From NCBI GenBank assembly GCA_038496675.1, contig CM076654.1, positions 13,075,087-13,139,086 of the forward strand: a stretch of DNA of 64,000 nt, in the 5' to 3' direction. The translations under genes were made by a program, and so were the position numbers. Positions 21,350 through 35,046 of the stretch are shown here, one piece after another (position 1 is the first letter of the stretch; each line of letters begins with the position of its first letter). The stretch comes from Rachycentron canadum. Lineage: Eukaryota > Chordata > Actinopteri > Carangiformes > Rachycentridae. The notes beneath the pieces are model-generated. The model was not told the DNA's origin. It made no database searches and saw only the letters and a list, made by a program, of their open reading frames with translations.

Positions 21350-23481
21350 GTAAAGGTGATAATTAATCAGCTACACGCATGCGTTATGTTCAAGCTTGAA
21401 ACCTGTCATTTATAATGTACTACCAGTGAAACACAACAATCATGCAAGAGAGGAAATGCTATTTACTTTAGTTTCATCTTGACAGCAGCTGTAAACATCC
21501 TTGAAAGCTGATCCTCTTGCGGTGGAGGATGTGTCTACATGAGAAGGGATATTGATACAGTGGCCACAGTTGTGTGTTACAGCAGGCTATTTATTTGTAA
21601 CGTGAAACCGGGATAATTAAGACTAAACCTCTGACTTGTCTCACCTCTTTCAATGTCAGAAATCATGCTGCTGAACCATAATCAGTGTGTCACACATTAG
21701 AAATGTGTACACATACACAGATATTTTCCTCCCTCATCCCTGACACACATACAAACACAATCGGGCACCTGTGTGTCTGAGATAATATCTGATGGCAAAA
21801 CACTGAAATAAAATGACCTTCATCTTCAATTTCAGCCAGAAATATTGTCCTCGAAGCCGGAGTGTATTTAGGCCATACTCTGTATCTGCTGCAATTCCCT
21901 TTTTAGCTGAGACATTTCTGTCACAGCACATAGATATGTACATCTTCTGAGTTCTGCTGCCCTGACTATGTACAATGGAGAATTTGTATTGTAGTTTTTA
22001 CATAACATATCAGATATGAATAACACATCCTGTCATAAAACCTTGTCTTGGTTATCAGGCATATTTGCATATTCAAGTGTGGTCTAATATAACCAAGTCT
22101 AATACAAACCATATATGCTTTACCTCGTGCTTTATTTTCTTATACAACAGTGTAATGTAATGTAATTTAATGGATTCACTGAAAGGGGAGCATTGGGGAG
22201 CATTTAACTTTTAGTCCAAGTGCACTGAATATGACTCCACTAACAGGTTTCTTCAGTTGTTTGGCAAGTCTGTGAAATGTTGGGTGTATTTCCTAAGTCT
22301 TACTTGAAAACTAGTACCTGGGCAGGAAGGAACGTGTAAGTGATTAACCAACCTAGTACACATGCATCAGGCCGATTCCATGTGCCAGTCCAAGCAGCAG
22401 TTTATTTTATAACTAGTGATTTTTGAATTAGATTTTATGGTCAGGTTTCTTCACAGAAACATGAAAATGTTTATCCTAATTGCATAACATTGTGCAATGT
22501 ATGCATACCAATTATTTGGCAGATGCTGCTTGTGCATCTGATGGTGATTCTGCAGAGAGCCATTTTAGCAGAATGATTAAGGTTTCTATTTGTCTGGTTT
22601 CTATAATTGTTAATTGTCAGAATCTGAAATTGTAACTTATAACATTATTTTGCAGTGCAGACATTATACTGTAGGTTGTCACTGTGCTGTTGTTTCTCCA
22701 GTGTCAGAGCAAAATCTTTTTACCATTCTGTAGCCTTGGCTGTGACCTGATCAGAAAGACGAGGCCCTGTGGACACAGGGGAGGGTTACTCAGTGGCACT
22801 AGGACCTGGTGGAGCCATTTACAGCTGTGGCAGCAGCTGCCGTGTCATTTTTGTCCGGGTCATCATTAGTATCCCTGTCACAGGGGCATATGGCCCTAGA
22901 GGGCCTGAACACCAACACACTACCTGGCTGAAATTTCAACTTTTAACACAGAAGAAGTGACCAATATTAAAGCTAGAATTGCTTTGTCAACAGAGTTCAA
23001 CAGAGCAGAGGGGTTAAGAGAAAAGATAATTCAGTGTGTCCATATAGATGACTTCCTTGTTATCATTCCCATGGTGACCTCCATGCTATCCTTTTAATGA
23101 GGAAAGAAGTGAAATATGGCTTCTGACCATTTGACTGACTCAGTCATCATAAACTGTGTTTTCAAATATTTTCATCAGAGAATCCAAGAATGCTGGCTAT
23201 AGCCTGTCGTTTGGGTTACTTTACATCCTTCCTGGCTCTCTCAGCTCTCACCCCCTCAGGAGGGAGCATGTAAACACCGTGACACATTTGTTATTATCAA
23301 ATCATTCCACTCTCTCCCCTGTGAACGTGAGTGGAATAAGAAGTGATATTCTCTCATGCCTATTCTTGGAAAAACACAATATTTTTCTTGCATGTGTATA
23401 CAAGAAGTTTAAACTGGCACTCATTTTAACTGCATTCTGGCAAGTGGGAATATTATGGAAAAACGTTTTCCTAAACACAAA

Positions 23482-23543
23482 CAGAGAAACCTCTGTATGT
23501 GTGACTTCCTAGGATGGAAGTCACACATACAGAGGTTCCTCTG
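23482..23543. repeat. 28-bp near-perfect inverted repeat with 6-bp loop
   Basis: Arms 23482-23509 and 23516-23543 are complementary except for one mismatch (23487 against 23538); the inner 22 bp are perfect. It lies in inpp5j intron 1. The 62-nt hairpin is pre-miRNA-sized but more perfect than most. A small foldback element is equally possible. Confidence 0.9.
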
Positions 23544-24028
23544 CCAGTGTCCATATCAGCACAAAGTCCTACATACTGTACCTCCTCGTTCCCAGCTATT
23601 TTTGTGCAGTACACTGACTGAACATGTTCTCATTCCCTCATTCTATCAGTTTTTTCTTGGTTCCCAAGCACAGAGAGAGCACATTACCACTGATTATGAT
23701 CTATGTTCGGTCGATGTGACTGCGGCCGCTAAGACTGTGGCATGTTGACGTCACTGATCGTTACTGTGAGGTGGTTGGCTGAAGGAAACAATACAGAGCA
23801 TGTCGCTGGAGGAGTACAAGTGTCACCTCAGAGCTGAGGGGGAATAAGGGAATATATAAGGGAAGAAAATATTTTAGGTCAGCTTGATGTGAAAGGAAAA
23901 AGGCCAGATGTTAAAAACTAAATTGGAGGGGTGAGCAATCCAATGCCCGTGCAGTGAAGGTGGGTAAGAGAGAACAACAGAGTCTAGAGAAGATGTGGAG
24001 AGAGGAAAGATTAGAGAAATGTAACTAT

Positions 24029-24032
<4 letters not shown>

Positions 24033-24062
<30 letters not shown>
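24033..24062 (+). repeat. (GA)n microsatellite
   Basis: A pure GA tract in inpp5j intron 1. Confidence 0.95.
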
Positions 24063-24064
<2 letters not shown>

Positions 24065-25952
24065 GAGTGTAGGGGGATTAAAGCTTGGAAAAATAGACAG
24101 TGCCAGAGGGAGTTGTAAGAGGATCAATTTAGAGACGTTCTGCAAAAGAGACACAGTGTTGTCACTGAATGGACTGTAACACTTGGTTCTCCTCCATGCT
24201 TCCCTCAGCTCGTTTTGCACCCACCCACTCCCACGTGTGCCCAATCGCCCTGACACCCCCACCCCTTCTACACACACACACACCCACACACACACAGGCT
24301 AAATGCCATACATGGACCAGAGGAATGCATTATCCCCAGTCAAGCACCAGGTTATTGGTGGACTAAAAGCCCAGCATGTTTCTGGGCACACGTGGAGCAC
24401 AGAGGCAGCTCTTCTCTCCATGTGAAAGTCATGGCCTCCATCTCTTCAAGGTCATGTGGAAAAAAAACTGAGGGAGCTCTCTTTTGTTTTTCCATCCCAA
24501 CCAGATATAATATTTCTCCCCACTTGCTGGAAAATATGTCCATAATGTACAGTGCATAATTTCAGCAATCTAGTAAATATTATGTGTTAATGTCTATTAT
24601 TATCTGGCTGTGCACAGGGCCCTATGAAACTGCTGTTTTCACACTTCTCTCATATATTACACTTTTACCATCATTGACTGATGGGCTGCGCTGCCACAAT
24701 ATTATCCCCATATCAGCACTTTGAAGGCTAAGCAAAAGACCATGTTTGTATCTTGTTTGTGTCAAAACTAATGGTCATCGTCGACTAGTGTGCCCTTTTT
24801 CTTTTTTACCAGTTTGAATTTCTATAAGAGGCATGTGTTTCTTCTCAGACATGTTTGACATCACCATAATTATTTAGCTATTTATAGATTTTTCATCAAT
24901 GCATTGATGCAGCCATCTCTTATGTAAAATGCTAGTTAAATCTAGTTAAATAATAGTACTTGAACGGCTTAATTGCTATTATGTTTTCAGCCGGCAATGC
25001 AGAAAAGCAAAGCAGACATTTAATGAGACAATAATTTAATGGATAGTTCAGTTGATCAGTTGGCTTCTGTTCCTCCTTTACCGCTGTCTTCCTCCACTGC
25101 TGCTCTCTGTGTCAGTCTGATCTCTCTGCAGCTCGCTCTCTGTGTGTTGTTGTTTATTCTGCACTATTGACTTCTGCTGTTCTGGACTGTGCAGCAGCTC
25201 CTCGTGTCAGTGTGGCAGGTACTCTGAGCTGATATGGACTGACGGAGTATCTCCCTGGTTACTGGAGGACTGGAAGAAAGCTTAGGCAGAACCAGAGGAG
25301 GTGATTTACTGTGTCTAGGGCTTTGTTTTTTTCTCCACATCTTCCATCTTCTCCAAAAATCTGTAGGTTAGGACAGTAGGAGAGTAGAAGAATATTCCTG
25401 CTCTCTAGCAGTTGTTTTTATGTAGTGTGTATCTTCAAATGTCTTATTCTGTCAGAACCTGCAGCTGCATTCATCTGTTTTCAAGGCCATGACAAGGCAG
25501 GTAATTGAACAGTCATGATGATGGGGGCCTGAATAACTCACTCAGCTTCCTGCTGGGTCAATAGGGTCTCATGACAGCCCTACACTCATCAGCTGAATTG
25601 ACTTGTCCTTTGTGAAAGAGGTTGCATGTTTTGCTGTCCAGTGATTCAGTGTTAGAAATCCTCTCTGTGCTGTCTTAGCTCCTTTTCTAATTCATACAAT
25701 TTTATGAATAATTTTTTTTATTTTTTATTTTATTTATTTATCATCATATCGTTACTATATCACCACTAGTACTGTGCTGGTCCGTATATGAATCTGTTCA
25801 TATAATTCTGATGCTACAGAAAAATGTTTTTGTCAGGGTCATTTGTCTAAAATGTTTTAGATGAGTTAAATATTTAAAATGCAAACGTAATGTGCATCTT
25901 ACAAGTGGAGACATTCCAACAATTGTTTTCTTTGTCACAGAAATCATAAAAA

Positions 25953-28900
25953 ATGGACCAAGATAATCAGAGCCAAAGTCAGAAACAAGAAGACAACCTA
26001 AATGGAGCAGCAGAAGCTTTAACAACAACTCCAGCTCCATCATCAACAACAGTGGCTCCAGCCACAGATCCCACCACCAGCCAGCCTCCAGCTCCTTCCA
26101 GGCCTCGACGGCCCCAGAGAGGCGCCAGAGTAGAGGGCTCTGTAGACATCTCCGAACCTAAAACCGAGCCCAAACCTGTACCCAATCCAGTGGCTAACCA
26201 GGACGAGAGCACTCCTGATGGCACTGCAGCCATTCGTCCCAAATCTTCTGGCCCTGCAGCAGTCAAACCCTTTGGAGAGCACACTGGACTCAGTGTTAAG
26301 GCTCGTCCTAAAGGGCCAGGACACCACCCAGTCAGGGCTGCCTCAGTCCCCCACCCTTCTGCTAGCAGGCCTGTGCCGCCTCACCTGAACCCTCATGCAC
26401 AGAGAGCCCTCTCTGTAGCAGGTACAGCTGACACTCAGGCCCAGACTGTGGAAGACTTCAGGCAAGTGTCCTGATCTGTGTGTGACATTCATGTCTCAGC
26501 ATGTCTCCACAGGGCGTCTCATTCCCAGACAGCAAAGCAAGATTAGCCTTAGCACACATAGCTTTTATTTATATACAGTGCATGACTGCAGAAACAGGAC
26601 TTTTTCTCTTTATTTGTTTTCAGCCCCTGTATTTACAATTTATGTATAGTATGCAGACATGTAAGTAATGTGGACACTCATAAGTGGTGGCTCCTATATA
26701 AACAGGTAATAAATGTCCTCATAGGAGACATTATTATTGTTAATAATTACTGTATGTCAATAGAATTTAAAAGTCCTTACAACCACATCATAACGCATTA
26801 TCCATTATTTATTAAATGTTTGTATACAGCTTATAAATGATAAGTGAAGTTATTACATTTACTTTTTCTCCCTCTTTTCTATGGATATGTCTCTAACCAC
26901 ATCCTGGTTCAGCAGGGAGTGAATCATTGTACAGTTTCTGTTGGAAGTGGAGGTTTAACAATGGCTTTGCCTAGTGGTCAGGGTTCAGAGATAGCTCTTG
27001 ACTTTTTATAGAACATTTTTGGAATTTGCTTGGGAGCTGAACTTCAAGTTCACTGGAACAAGTCTGACATTAGGCCAGCATCGAAAATTGCTGGACTCCC
27101 CCTGGGAAGATCACTCCCTGCCAAATTAGGGATTCAGACATATGTGGGGCACTTGATGCCCCTAAATGTTTGATGTAGAGTATCCTGTGCCATGAAACTC
27201 AGTTTGGGGAGTAAATGAAAAGAAGAGCAGCCTGTTTATTCACATGTGTAATACAGTAGACAGGTCAAACTATTATCTAAGATACAGTTCCTTAATTTTA
27301 GCCTCATGTAGTTCATGTTAGCAATGCTTTGACTCTGGACCAGTCTGAAGAGAAGTTTGCTAAATTACATGTCTGTCAATTACAAAATCTAAACAAATCC
27401 ATATAAATGTGAACTTGAATCCACCCACAATCCAAACTTTGGTTTGGATCAGTAATGTCTGAAATCTGCCCTAATTTATTGTGTCAACAGTTGCTGCTGG
27501 AAATCACTATTATCAGTTTGTAATGTTATGAAATATTAATATTTATTTGGTAATTTTATATAAATGTATACAAAATTAAAAGGTGTATGTCAGGGCTGTG
27601 CTGTCCCTCTGTCTGTAGGTTATGACACCAAGGTGCGTAGGAGAAAAGTGTTTATAAGAGATCTTACATAACGGCTTTTTCCACCAGGGTGCACATCATC
27701 ACTTGGAACGTGGGTTCGGCCACTCCACCTGATGATATCACCTCCTTGCTGGGGCTGAATGTGGGTGATGGAAACACAGACATGTACATTATCGGGTAAG
27801 TGTTTTGTGGTGTAGTGGTCATCCAGTCTCTTCCACATAAAAGCTGAAATGTCCATTTGTGTTCACTTGTCCCACAAGTGGATGCCGCAGACAATGTCAC
27901 TAATGAGCAGTCAGGCCCACATTTGAATGTCTCTCTCTCACCCCATGGCAACAGTTCTCTTCCATTTATCAATCCACCATAACATTACAAACTTGCTCTC
28001 ATCAGCCCCTCTTACATATCTGTCTGTTGTTGACCCTTGTGCCTTGTTGTGTGTCATTTTTCTTCAAGGCTGCAGGAAGTGAACTCTATGATTAACAAAA
28101 GGCTGAAAGATGTCCTCTTCACAGACCAGTGGAGCGAGGTCTGCATGGAGAGACTCAGCCCTTTCGGTTATGTGCTGGTCAGTAATGGCTTTTACTATAA
28201 ACACATATGAGCACTCTTACAGCAAAATGCTAAACTGCTTAGATTCTTACGTATTATGTGAATGCTGATGAGCTCTTTGCTTCCTGCTGCTGGTTCAACT
28301 CATTTTGTTCCCTAAGCAACGGCTGGGGTTATTTATAACAGCCATATAATGTCAGCGTATCTGCTATTTTCCATGTTCATAATGCAAAGTCTAGCACTCA
28401 CTGTCTCTTGGTCTCTCTCTCTCTCTCTCTACCATTTTCTCTGTCTTTGTATTTCATTATGCTTATACGTATTCAGTTTGGAAAGGTAGTATTCTGAGAA
28501 ATTTAATATACACATATTGAATGGGATGTAGCAAGTGCTTCCTAATCTATATCCCACACACTATATCAAATATAATACAATAAAAACATACCACTTTATT
28601 TTCTAAAGAACTGGATGATGTGTTGGTATTTCCCATATTGTATGGTTGTATTGTCATTTAACTGGTTGGTGTTCATCTGGTTGCTACTGAATCAATGCTT
28701 GACTCTCTTGGCATGGTGGGCCAGAGAGCGTGAATCAGCTGTCAAGTTGAGAGAGCCAGACAAATGTCTCCCAGGGTGCTGTTTTATTTTTGGATCATGT
28801 TGTTGTCAGTGTTGATGGGCCTTTGACAGTGAGACTGATGCTGTCCTTCAGCTATCTCATGGTCTGCTACATTAGCTGAAACCTTGCTATGCCAGAGGCA

Positions 28901-30130
28901 TTATATTTTCCGTTCGTCCCATTTGTGTGAAGGTGATATCTCAGTAACGCCTTGAGGGAATCTTCAAATTTGGATAAAAATCTCAAGGATGAACTAATTA
29001 GATTTTGGTTGTCAGATGTTAAAAATCAAGGTCCCTGTGACTTCACAACACATGTGAATATTACTCAATCAGACCATTGGGTCCAAGTCACTTGGACCCA
29101 ATGGTCTGATTAGAATTAAGTGGTCAAGGTGACTGTGACCTCAGAAAACATTTTTTTGCACATAACTCACAATTTCATACACTAATTATGACACAGTTTA
29201 ACTCAAATGTCTATAAGGATAAAATGATGAAGTGACATTATTATGTTCTGTAATAATATTTCTGGCCATTATCCAACATTGTAACTCAGGAAGGAGGCAG
29301 TTATTCTAATTAGTGTGCTTCATCTGTATAACAGTGTGAGTGGGTTGGGGAAGGTGTCAAGTGTCAAGGACAAGGAGATAAGTGGTGGTATCAGTAGTCT
29401 CATGACATGGTGGACAGACGTATAGTAAAACGCCCCCATCTGTTCTTTCTGCTCTGAGATACTCTGCTCACCCAGACTCAATTTCTGCAACTGCTGAAAG
29501 GACAAGAAAGATTTCTTAAATCAGCTCTTAACTGCAGAAACACTTCGCCAACAAGACACTTTTTTTGACTGTTCACCAAACAGTTGCTGATATGCACCAT
29601 AATTTCTGTTTGAATAAGATGCAGTTTAGCTGCAATTTAGTGTCAATTTTTTTCCCTCGGTTATTTAATTGTAATATCGCACACACTACTGAATGCATTG
29701 TAGTGCAAGCTTCTGTTTGATCTCTGAAAAATTGTTGACTGATTTTATTACAGTGTGAAGCAGTTAAACCTGCATTTTAAATATTGCTAAACTGTAAAAT
29801 AGAATCATTTTGTAATATGATGAATATCTATCTCATGGAATTATCGAAACCACCATTTACATTACAAATTAAATTACTTACTTTAAGCACATACTGTGTC
29901 AGTAAAGTTTCTTCAAAAATCCAGCAAATGACATCAAGTACACATACTGAGTTATGAAAAATTGAGGAAGATGTTAATGTTTCTGTGGTTGTCATCAGAG
30001 ATTGAAATTAATAAGCATCTATTTTGGACTCATCTTCTTCCAATTCCCAGCCTCCCAACATCACACTTGTTCTCACAGCTCATTTCTTCAGTTGTGTGTG
30101 CTACAAGGTTAAATGTACACCACTGCACAC

Positions 30131-30183
<53 letters not shown>

Positions 30184-32531
30184 CTCTCTCTCCCTCTAGC
30201 CTAAAATATAGCATGGCAGCCTTCAGGAGCACTTCCAATGTTCACTGATGTTGATAAGAAAGGCTACAGTACGCTCAGGCAAAGGTACATTTTCTCAGAC
30301 TTTACACAAGTGTACACACAGACACACACATTGTCTATGTCCGCACACGTACCACAAATAGTCAGTCCACTTTACGGTTCAGTAGAAATTATTACGCAAC
30401 AAAGTTGTTCAGATACCCAGCTAGTATACAACGAGAGGGTCTTATGTCACGTGGAGATGTGTGCCTCCATTACTGCCCTCAGGGCTTTTCAGGCAGGGTG
30501 TGATTGTGCTTCTTCGGCCTTCAGCTGGGGGTTGGGATGTGTGGACAACTGGAGAAAGGGAGAGGGAGGAATGGAAATAAATATCTGGTGAGGGGCTTGA
30601 GATAGCATGCAAATACCTTGTCTTTTTCCACTTAACAAATGCACGTCATATTCCTGCCTCTCCTTTAGCAGTACAAAAATATCACCACAGTTTTTCCATA
30701 CCAGTGGCACACAGTTGACTGCCTATTATCATGTAGCATAACATGAAGCAAGAGGCAGAGACAATAGCTAAGGGTTTGAAAGAGAGGAAAGATCTGTGTG
30801 CACCTCACATTTCCTCTACAAAGTGGTTTGTTTGTGCTGTGAGGGTAGACCACAAGCTGTGGCCTCTTTAATGTGCAGAGCTTCATGTAAAGCAGTAGGA
30901 GAATCGGGCCACAGGGCAAAATGAAAATGTTAGGGGGCAGAAACATGAAGAGTACAAGTGGAGGGGAAGAGACAGTGAATCAGAGCAGCAGAAGTGAATG
31001 CACAGCAAAGCTGCACTCAACTGAAAGGATCTGTTCATTGAAATTTTAGTGTGAGTGCTGTTCTCTTTTCAGAATTATCTAAGATGCCTCCTCATAACTC
31101 TCATTTAGTACCTATTCACAATGCCCTATCTTGTTCTTCATTGCCTGTCTGTCTTTGTCATCTTGTCCGTTTCTCCTCAGGTCACCTCTCAGCGGATGCA
31201 AGGATTGTTACTATTGGTCTTTGCCAAGTACTTCCATCTGCCCTTCCTCCGTGGAGTCCAGACTGAGACTACCCGCACTGGCCTGGGGGGTTACTGGGTG
31301 AGACGGCTACTGACACCACTCTGTGATCAGCACTGTGTTATGGAAGCTTCACTCTTCAGCTCAGCTGTACATCTCTGTAGGAGTGACTCGGCTTTATTAC
31401 ACCGTGATAGAGATCTGAGAGATACAGATTTTGCACTGCAGTTTCTTGTGATGCTTGGTTTGTAAATAGTGCAGCTTGTCTGCTTTGTCCAAACCTGATG
31501 AGGAAGTTATGGGTGTTAAAAAACCACTGAGGATACTGTATGTTGGTAATCTAATGCAAATGACATTATTCAAATGCCATCCACCCAGTTTTATGAGAGA
31601 AAGATAGAAGTTGATATCTCACAGCCAGCGGTTATTAATGCTTGGAAAGTCAAGCATAACAAAAATAAACCAGGGGCAAACTGCAGACTTGAGGGGTTTT
31701 CACATTCAGTAGTTTTTCATGTGTTCTGGCAAGAATATCAAAACTATACCAAACGTGTATGACTATACATAGGATATGTAGGAATTTTGTTTACAAGCAC
31801 CAAACCTCTTTGAATTATACAATGAAGCATCTTTTGTGTTTTCATGGATCAGAAGAGTTGGAAGAAGAGTAAGAGGAAATCCACATTCTCATCCTGTCAC
31901 CCCACTGTTAGCATTAAATATTGATGATAGTCCTTAATGAGGAAACTTCCTGTGTCTCTGCGGCAGAGACACTCAAGCCACTCAATAGAGGGAAAACTGA
32001 TTCTTTTGGGGAAAACGCCCAGAGACTCCAAGAAATGCATTTTTCTGAGCAGTGTGTGCCTTTCATAATATTACAGGGTAATAAAGGTGGAGTGAGTGCT
32101 CGCATGTCATTGTTTGGTCACACCATCTGCTTCCTCAACTGCCACCTGCCGGCTCACATGGAGAACTCAGAGCAGCGCATGGAGGACTTTGAAAGCATCC
32201 TGCAGCAGCAGCAGTTTGAGGGCCAGGCTGCCACCGGGGTTCTTGACCATGAGTAAGTCAGCTCTCTTTATCTCTCCTACACACACACACAACCACACAC
32301 ATAAACATACACACTCTCACTCACATAATTGCACTTCTTTGAATTGATGAATTCTCCTTTTTTTACAGTGTGGTGTTCTGGTTTGGGGATCTCAATTTCC
32401 GTATTGATGACCTGGATATGCAAGTGGTAAAATCAGCGATTGATAACAGCAAGTTTCCCATGCTTTGGGAAAAAGATCAGGTAAGATCAGATGGTTGTCT
32501 TATGTGTGTGTGTGTGTGTGTGTGTATACAT

Positions 32532-32603
<72 letters not shown>

Positions 32604-35046
32604 GGTCTATACATTGAATTGTCATCCAGACTTGTTATAAAAAAGCTGTTCACTTTAAAATCTTGACTTTGGGTCAGAATACTTGTGAGGAGTTGTTATC
32701 TCACTTGTTTGAAAGGAGTACGTGATTAAATGTCTTCTCTCTCTACATTAGGGGGCAAAGAGAAATCTTTTAAGAGCTAGAGTTAATTTCAAAACAGAAA
32801 TGTTCAGTAAGTGGTGTCTGTTTATTGTCATTCTTACAGCTGAACATGGCCAAAGACAGTGAGACAGTGTTGGAGGGATTCCAAGAGGGGCCGCTGAAAT
32901 TTGCTCCTACCTACAAGTTTGATGTGGGAACAAATACATACGACACCAGGTTGGTGTTGTCAGTGTTGCTGTTGTGAATTGTAAGCTGCTGACCAAATAT
33001 CTCTTTGCCTACCTCAGTAAACTTTACTCTCCTCTCTGAAAGATTCTCACTTGCCTGGGGATGCATGAAAGTGCCTCTCCCTTTTCCTTCTATGTCCTGT
33101 TATTAAACAAAATGGTATTTAGGGAATGTTTTTCTCTCACTTCATCCAACTTTTTGTCAACATCCCAGTGGAAAGAAGCGCAAACCAGCTTGGACCGATC
33201 GGATTCTGTGGCGCCTGAGAGCCACCGCACCTGCTGGCACCACACTCAGTGCAGGGAAGCGCAGCTCCATTTCAGGGTTGACCAGCGGCACCAAAGTGAC
33301 GCAGCACTGTTATCGAAGTCACATGGAATACACCGTCAGCGACCATAAACCAGTCTCCTCCATCTTTACACTGCAGGTGAGATACACCAGTGTACAATGT
33401 AAAGATGATCAATTATTATGAGGGCTCAATAGTGGTGTTAGTGTGATTATATAATACCTTTTTTCTCTTTTTATACCAAATTGATATCTAAATAGTAAAC
33501 AACTGTACTAGAACTTTGCCTATATAAACTTAAAAGTTATGAGTTTGATCATGAAATACATTACAAAACTAAGACTATCACCATGCATTTGGTGCCAACT
33601 TTCAGCTTTTGCTGATCGATGTTGTAAGGTAAGGTAAGGTTTATACTTTCAGATCATACAAGAAGTGCACAGTTGACCAAAATTGCATTTCTTCAGGCTT
33701 GATATACAGTTGCATAAAAACACCAAGATGTATAAATAGACATAATGGATGACCAGGATATAACAAATGCAACATGACAATTGTAATGATAAGATGCTAA
33801 GTCAGGGAGACATTAAAATCATTGCACTTTAGATTATTGTGCATGTAAGAGCAGATAAAATACAGCTGCAACAAGACGTAGAGTGGCTGCTGCCATACAG
33901 GACGCCTGTATACAAGCCCTAATTATTCAGGAAACCTATGTAAATGTTATGATAATGTACTTTTGTAGTTCCCGTACAAGGTGGATATTCCTCTGGTTAC
34001 ACTCATAGTGGAGGATGAATGGAACAGCATTGCTGATGCCATAGCAAAATTCAAACTGGCGCCCAACTACTCACGCAGCTCCTGGGACTGGATCGGACTG
34101 TACAAGGTAACCTCTACCATATAACTTCAGAGAATTTCATGTCAGCAAGACATATGGTGCAAAATTACAAATTTTAATCAAGTAGTTACAGTTTGTGATT
34201 TTGCTGCTGCCTCCATAGGTGGGTTTCAAACACCACAAGGACTATGTGGGATACGTGTGGGCCAAGCAAGAGGAAGCTGATTTTCATCGACAGGAACATC
34301 AGGTAATCTGGATGTATGCTGAATTCTCTTAGGAGATAATTTTCTTTCACATTCAATAAATGTCTAACGGTCTGTTTTCCAGGTAACATTTACAGAGGAG
34401 GAATTGCCCAAAGGCTCGGGGGACTTTATCTTGGGTTACTATAGCAACAACATGAGCACCATTGTGGGTGTAACAGAGCCCTTTCAGGTAATCAAAACTC
34501 TGCCACTGCTTTCTGAAGGTTAAAACAATCAAATGTATCATCTCTCAGAGGGTGACGATGCTACTTACTTCTGTTTCCATTTGCATTTTTACCCTTTTTT
34601 AAAATTCCTGCTACACCCTGATATTTGCTGCTCTTTCTTCATATTCTGTCCCCTCCTTCCAATTCTTCATTGTCTTTCCTCAGATCCAGCTTCCCACTTC
34701 AGGCCTTGACATCAGCTCTTCAGACAGCTCTGACTTTAGCTCAGAAGATGACAGCACTGTTGTCCTAATGAAGATGAGGTCCCGCAGTCCCAGTCCATCC
34801 AAGTGCAAGCACCGCAAGCATTACAGCGGCAGCCACACTCACACCCAAAGCCGAAGTCACAGTCGTAGCCGCTCTGGCAGTCCTGCACAGGCCACAGTGA
34901 AAGAGCTCAACGTCACTGGTGGACCTCTGTCCAGCGCCTCAACAGCAGCTGAGCGTGAGTCCACAGGACGCCCAGCAGAGGGCAGCAGCAGCCTGGTGTC
35001 TGCTCCTGGGGCGAAGGACAAAAACACACAGGATTCAGGAGTGTGA
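25953..35046 (+). CDS. inpp5j: Inositol polyphosphate 5-phosphatase J (PIB5PA)
   Basis: Removes the 5-phosphate from PI(4,5)P2, PI(3,4,5)P3 and soluble inositol phosphates at the membrane, and dampens PI3K signalling. Exons: 25953-26461, 27688-27795, 28069-28177, 31181-31297, 32077-32252, 32369-32480, 32840-32949, 33169-33376, 33969-34106, 34219-34302, 34383-34487, 34684-35046; 712 residues. Residues 1-169 are a disordered Pro/Ser/Thr-rich region. The catalytic domain (about 171-483) shows WNVG, LQEVNSM, GYWGNKGGVSAR, FLNCHLPAHM, FGDLNFRID, KPAWTDRILW and SDHKPV, so the active-site set looks complete. A SKICH domain (about 484-592) has SSWDWIGLYKVGF and LPKGSGDFILGYYS. The tail has RSRSPSPSK, like human INPP5J, and an Arg-Ser/His-Ser stretch. 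Human INPP5J is longer (recalled as about 1,000 residues), mainly at the N-terminus. The first coding intron uses a GC donor (AG|GCAAGT, 26462). ATG 25953 is the first ATG after the acceptor. Confidence 0.95.
28900..29300 (+). repeat. Teleost interspersed repeat copy
   Basis: Phrases such as AACGCCTTGAGGGAATCTTC, AAGGATGAACTAATTAGATT and GGTGACTGTGACCTCA, in this order, match a repeat I recall as very frequent in percomorph genomes. Class not determined. A perfect palindrome (29067-29111) interrupts it. Confidence 0.6.
29067..29111. repeat. 45-bp palindrome (21-bp perfect arms, 3-bp spacer)
   Basis: Arms 29067-29087 and 29091-29111 are exact reverse complements around TCA. It sits inside the interspersed repeat in an inpp5j intron. 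Such a palindrome can extrude as a cruciform. Confidence 0.95.
30134..30193 (+). repeat. (CT)n microsatellite
   Basis: About 60 bp of CT with few interruptions, in an inpp5j intron. Confidence 0.95.
32503..32600 (+). repeat. (GT)n(AC)n(TA)n compound microsatellite
   Basis: GT, then ACAC, then a TA tract of about 60 bp, 22 bp after the donor at 32481 in inpp5j. Confidence 0.95.

Larger units (their letters stand above)
21350..25940 (+). other. inpp5j intron 1
   Basis: Holds a near-perfect 28-bp hairpin (23482-23543), (GA)n at 24033-24062 and (CA)n near 24270-24296. A possible alternative leader exon ends GTGTGGCAG|GTACTC near 25220; there is no other support for it. No coding exon seen. Confidence 0.6.
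28178..31180 (+). other. inpp5j intron before exon 31181
   Basis: A 3-kb intron (donor GTCAGT). It holds a teleost interspersed repeat at about 28900-29300 and a (CT)n tract at 30134-30193. No coding exon seen. Confidence 0.7.

Noticed and set aside
22684..22960. Overlapping small frames near 22.7-22.9 kb
   Set aside because: Within inpp5j intron 1, no homology, no acceptor/donor pair.
25028..25330. Second inpp5j promoter or leader exon
   Set aside because: Only a pyrimidine-rich stretch and one donor-like site; not enough to call.
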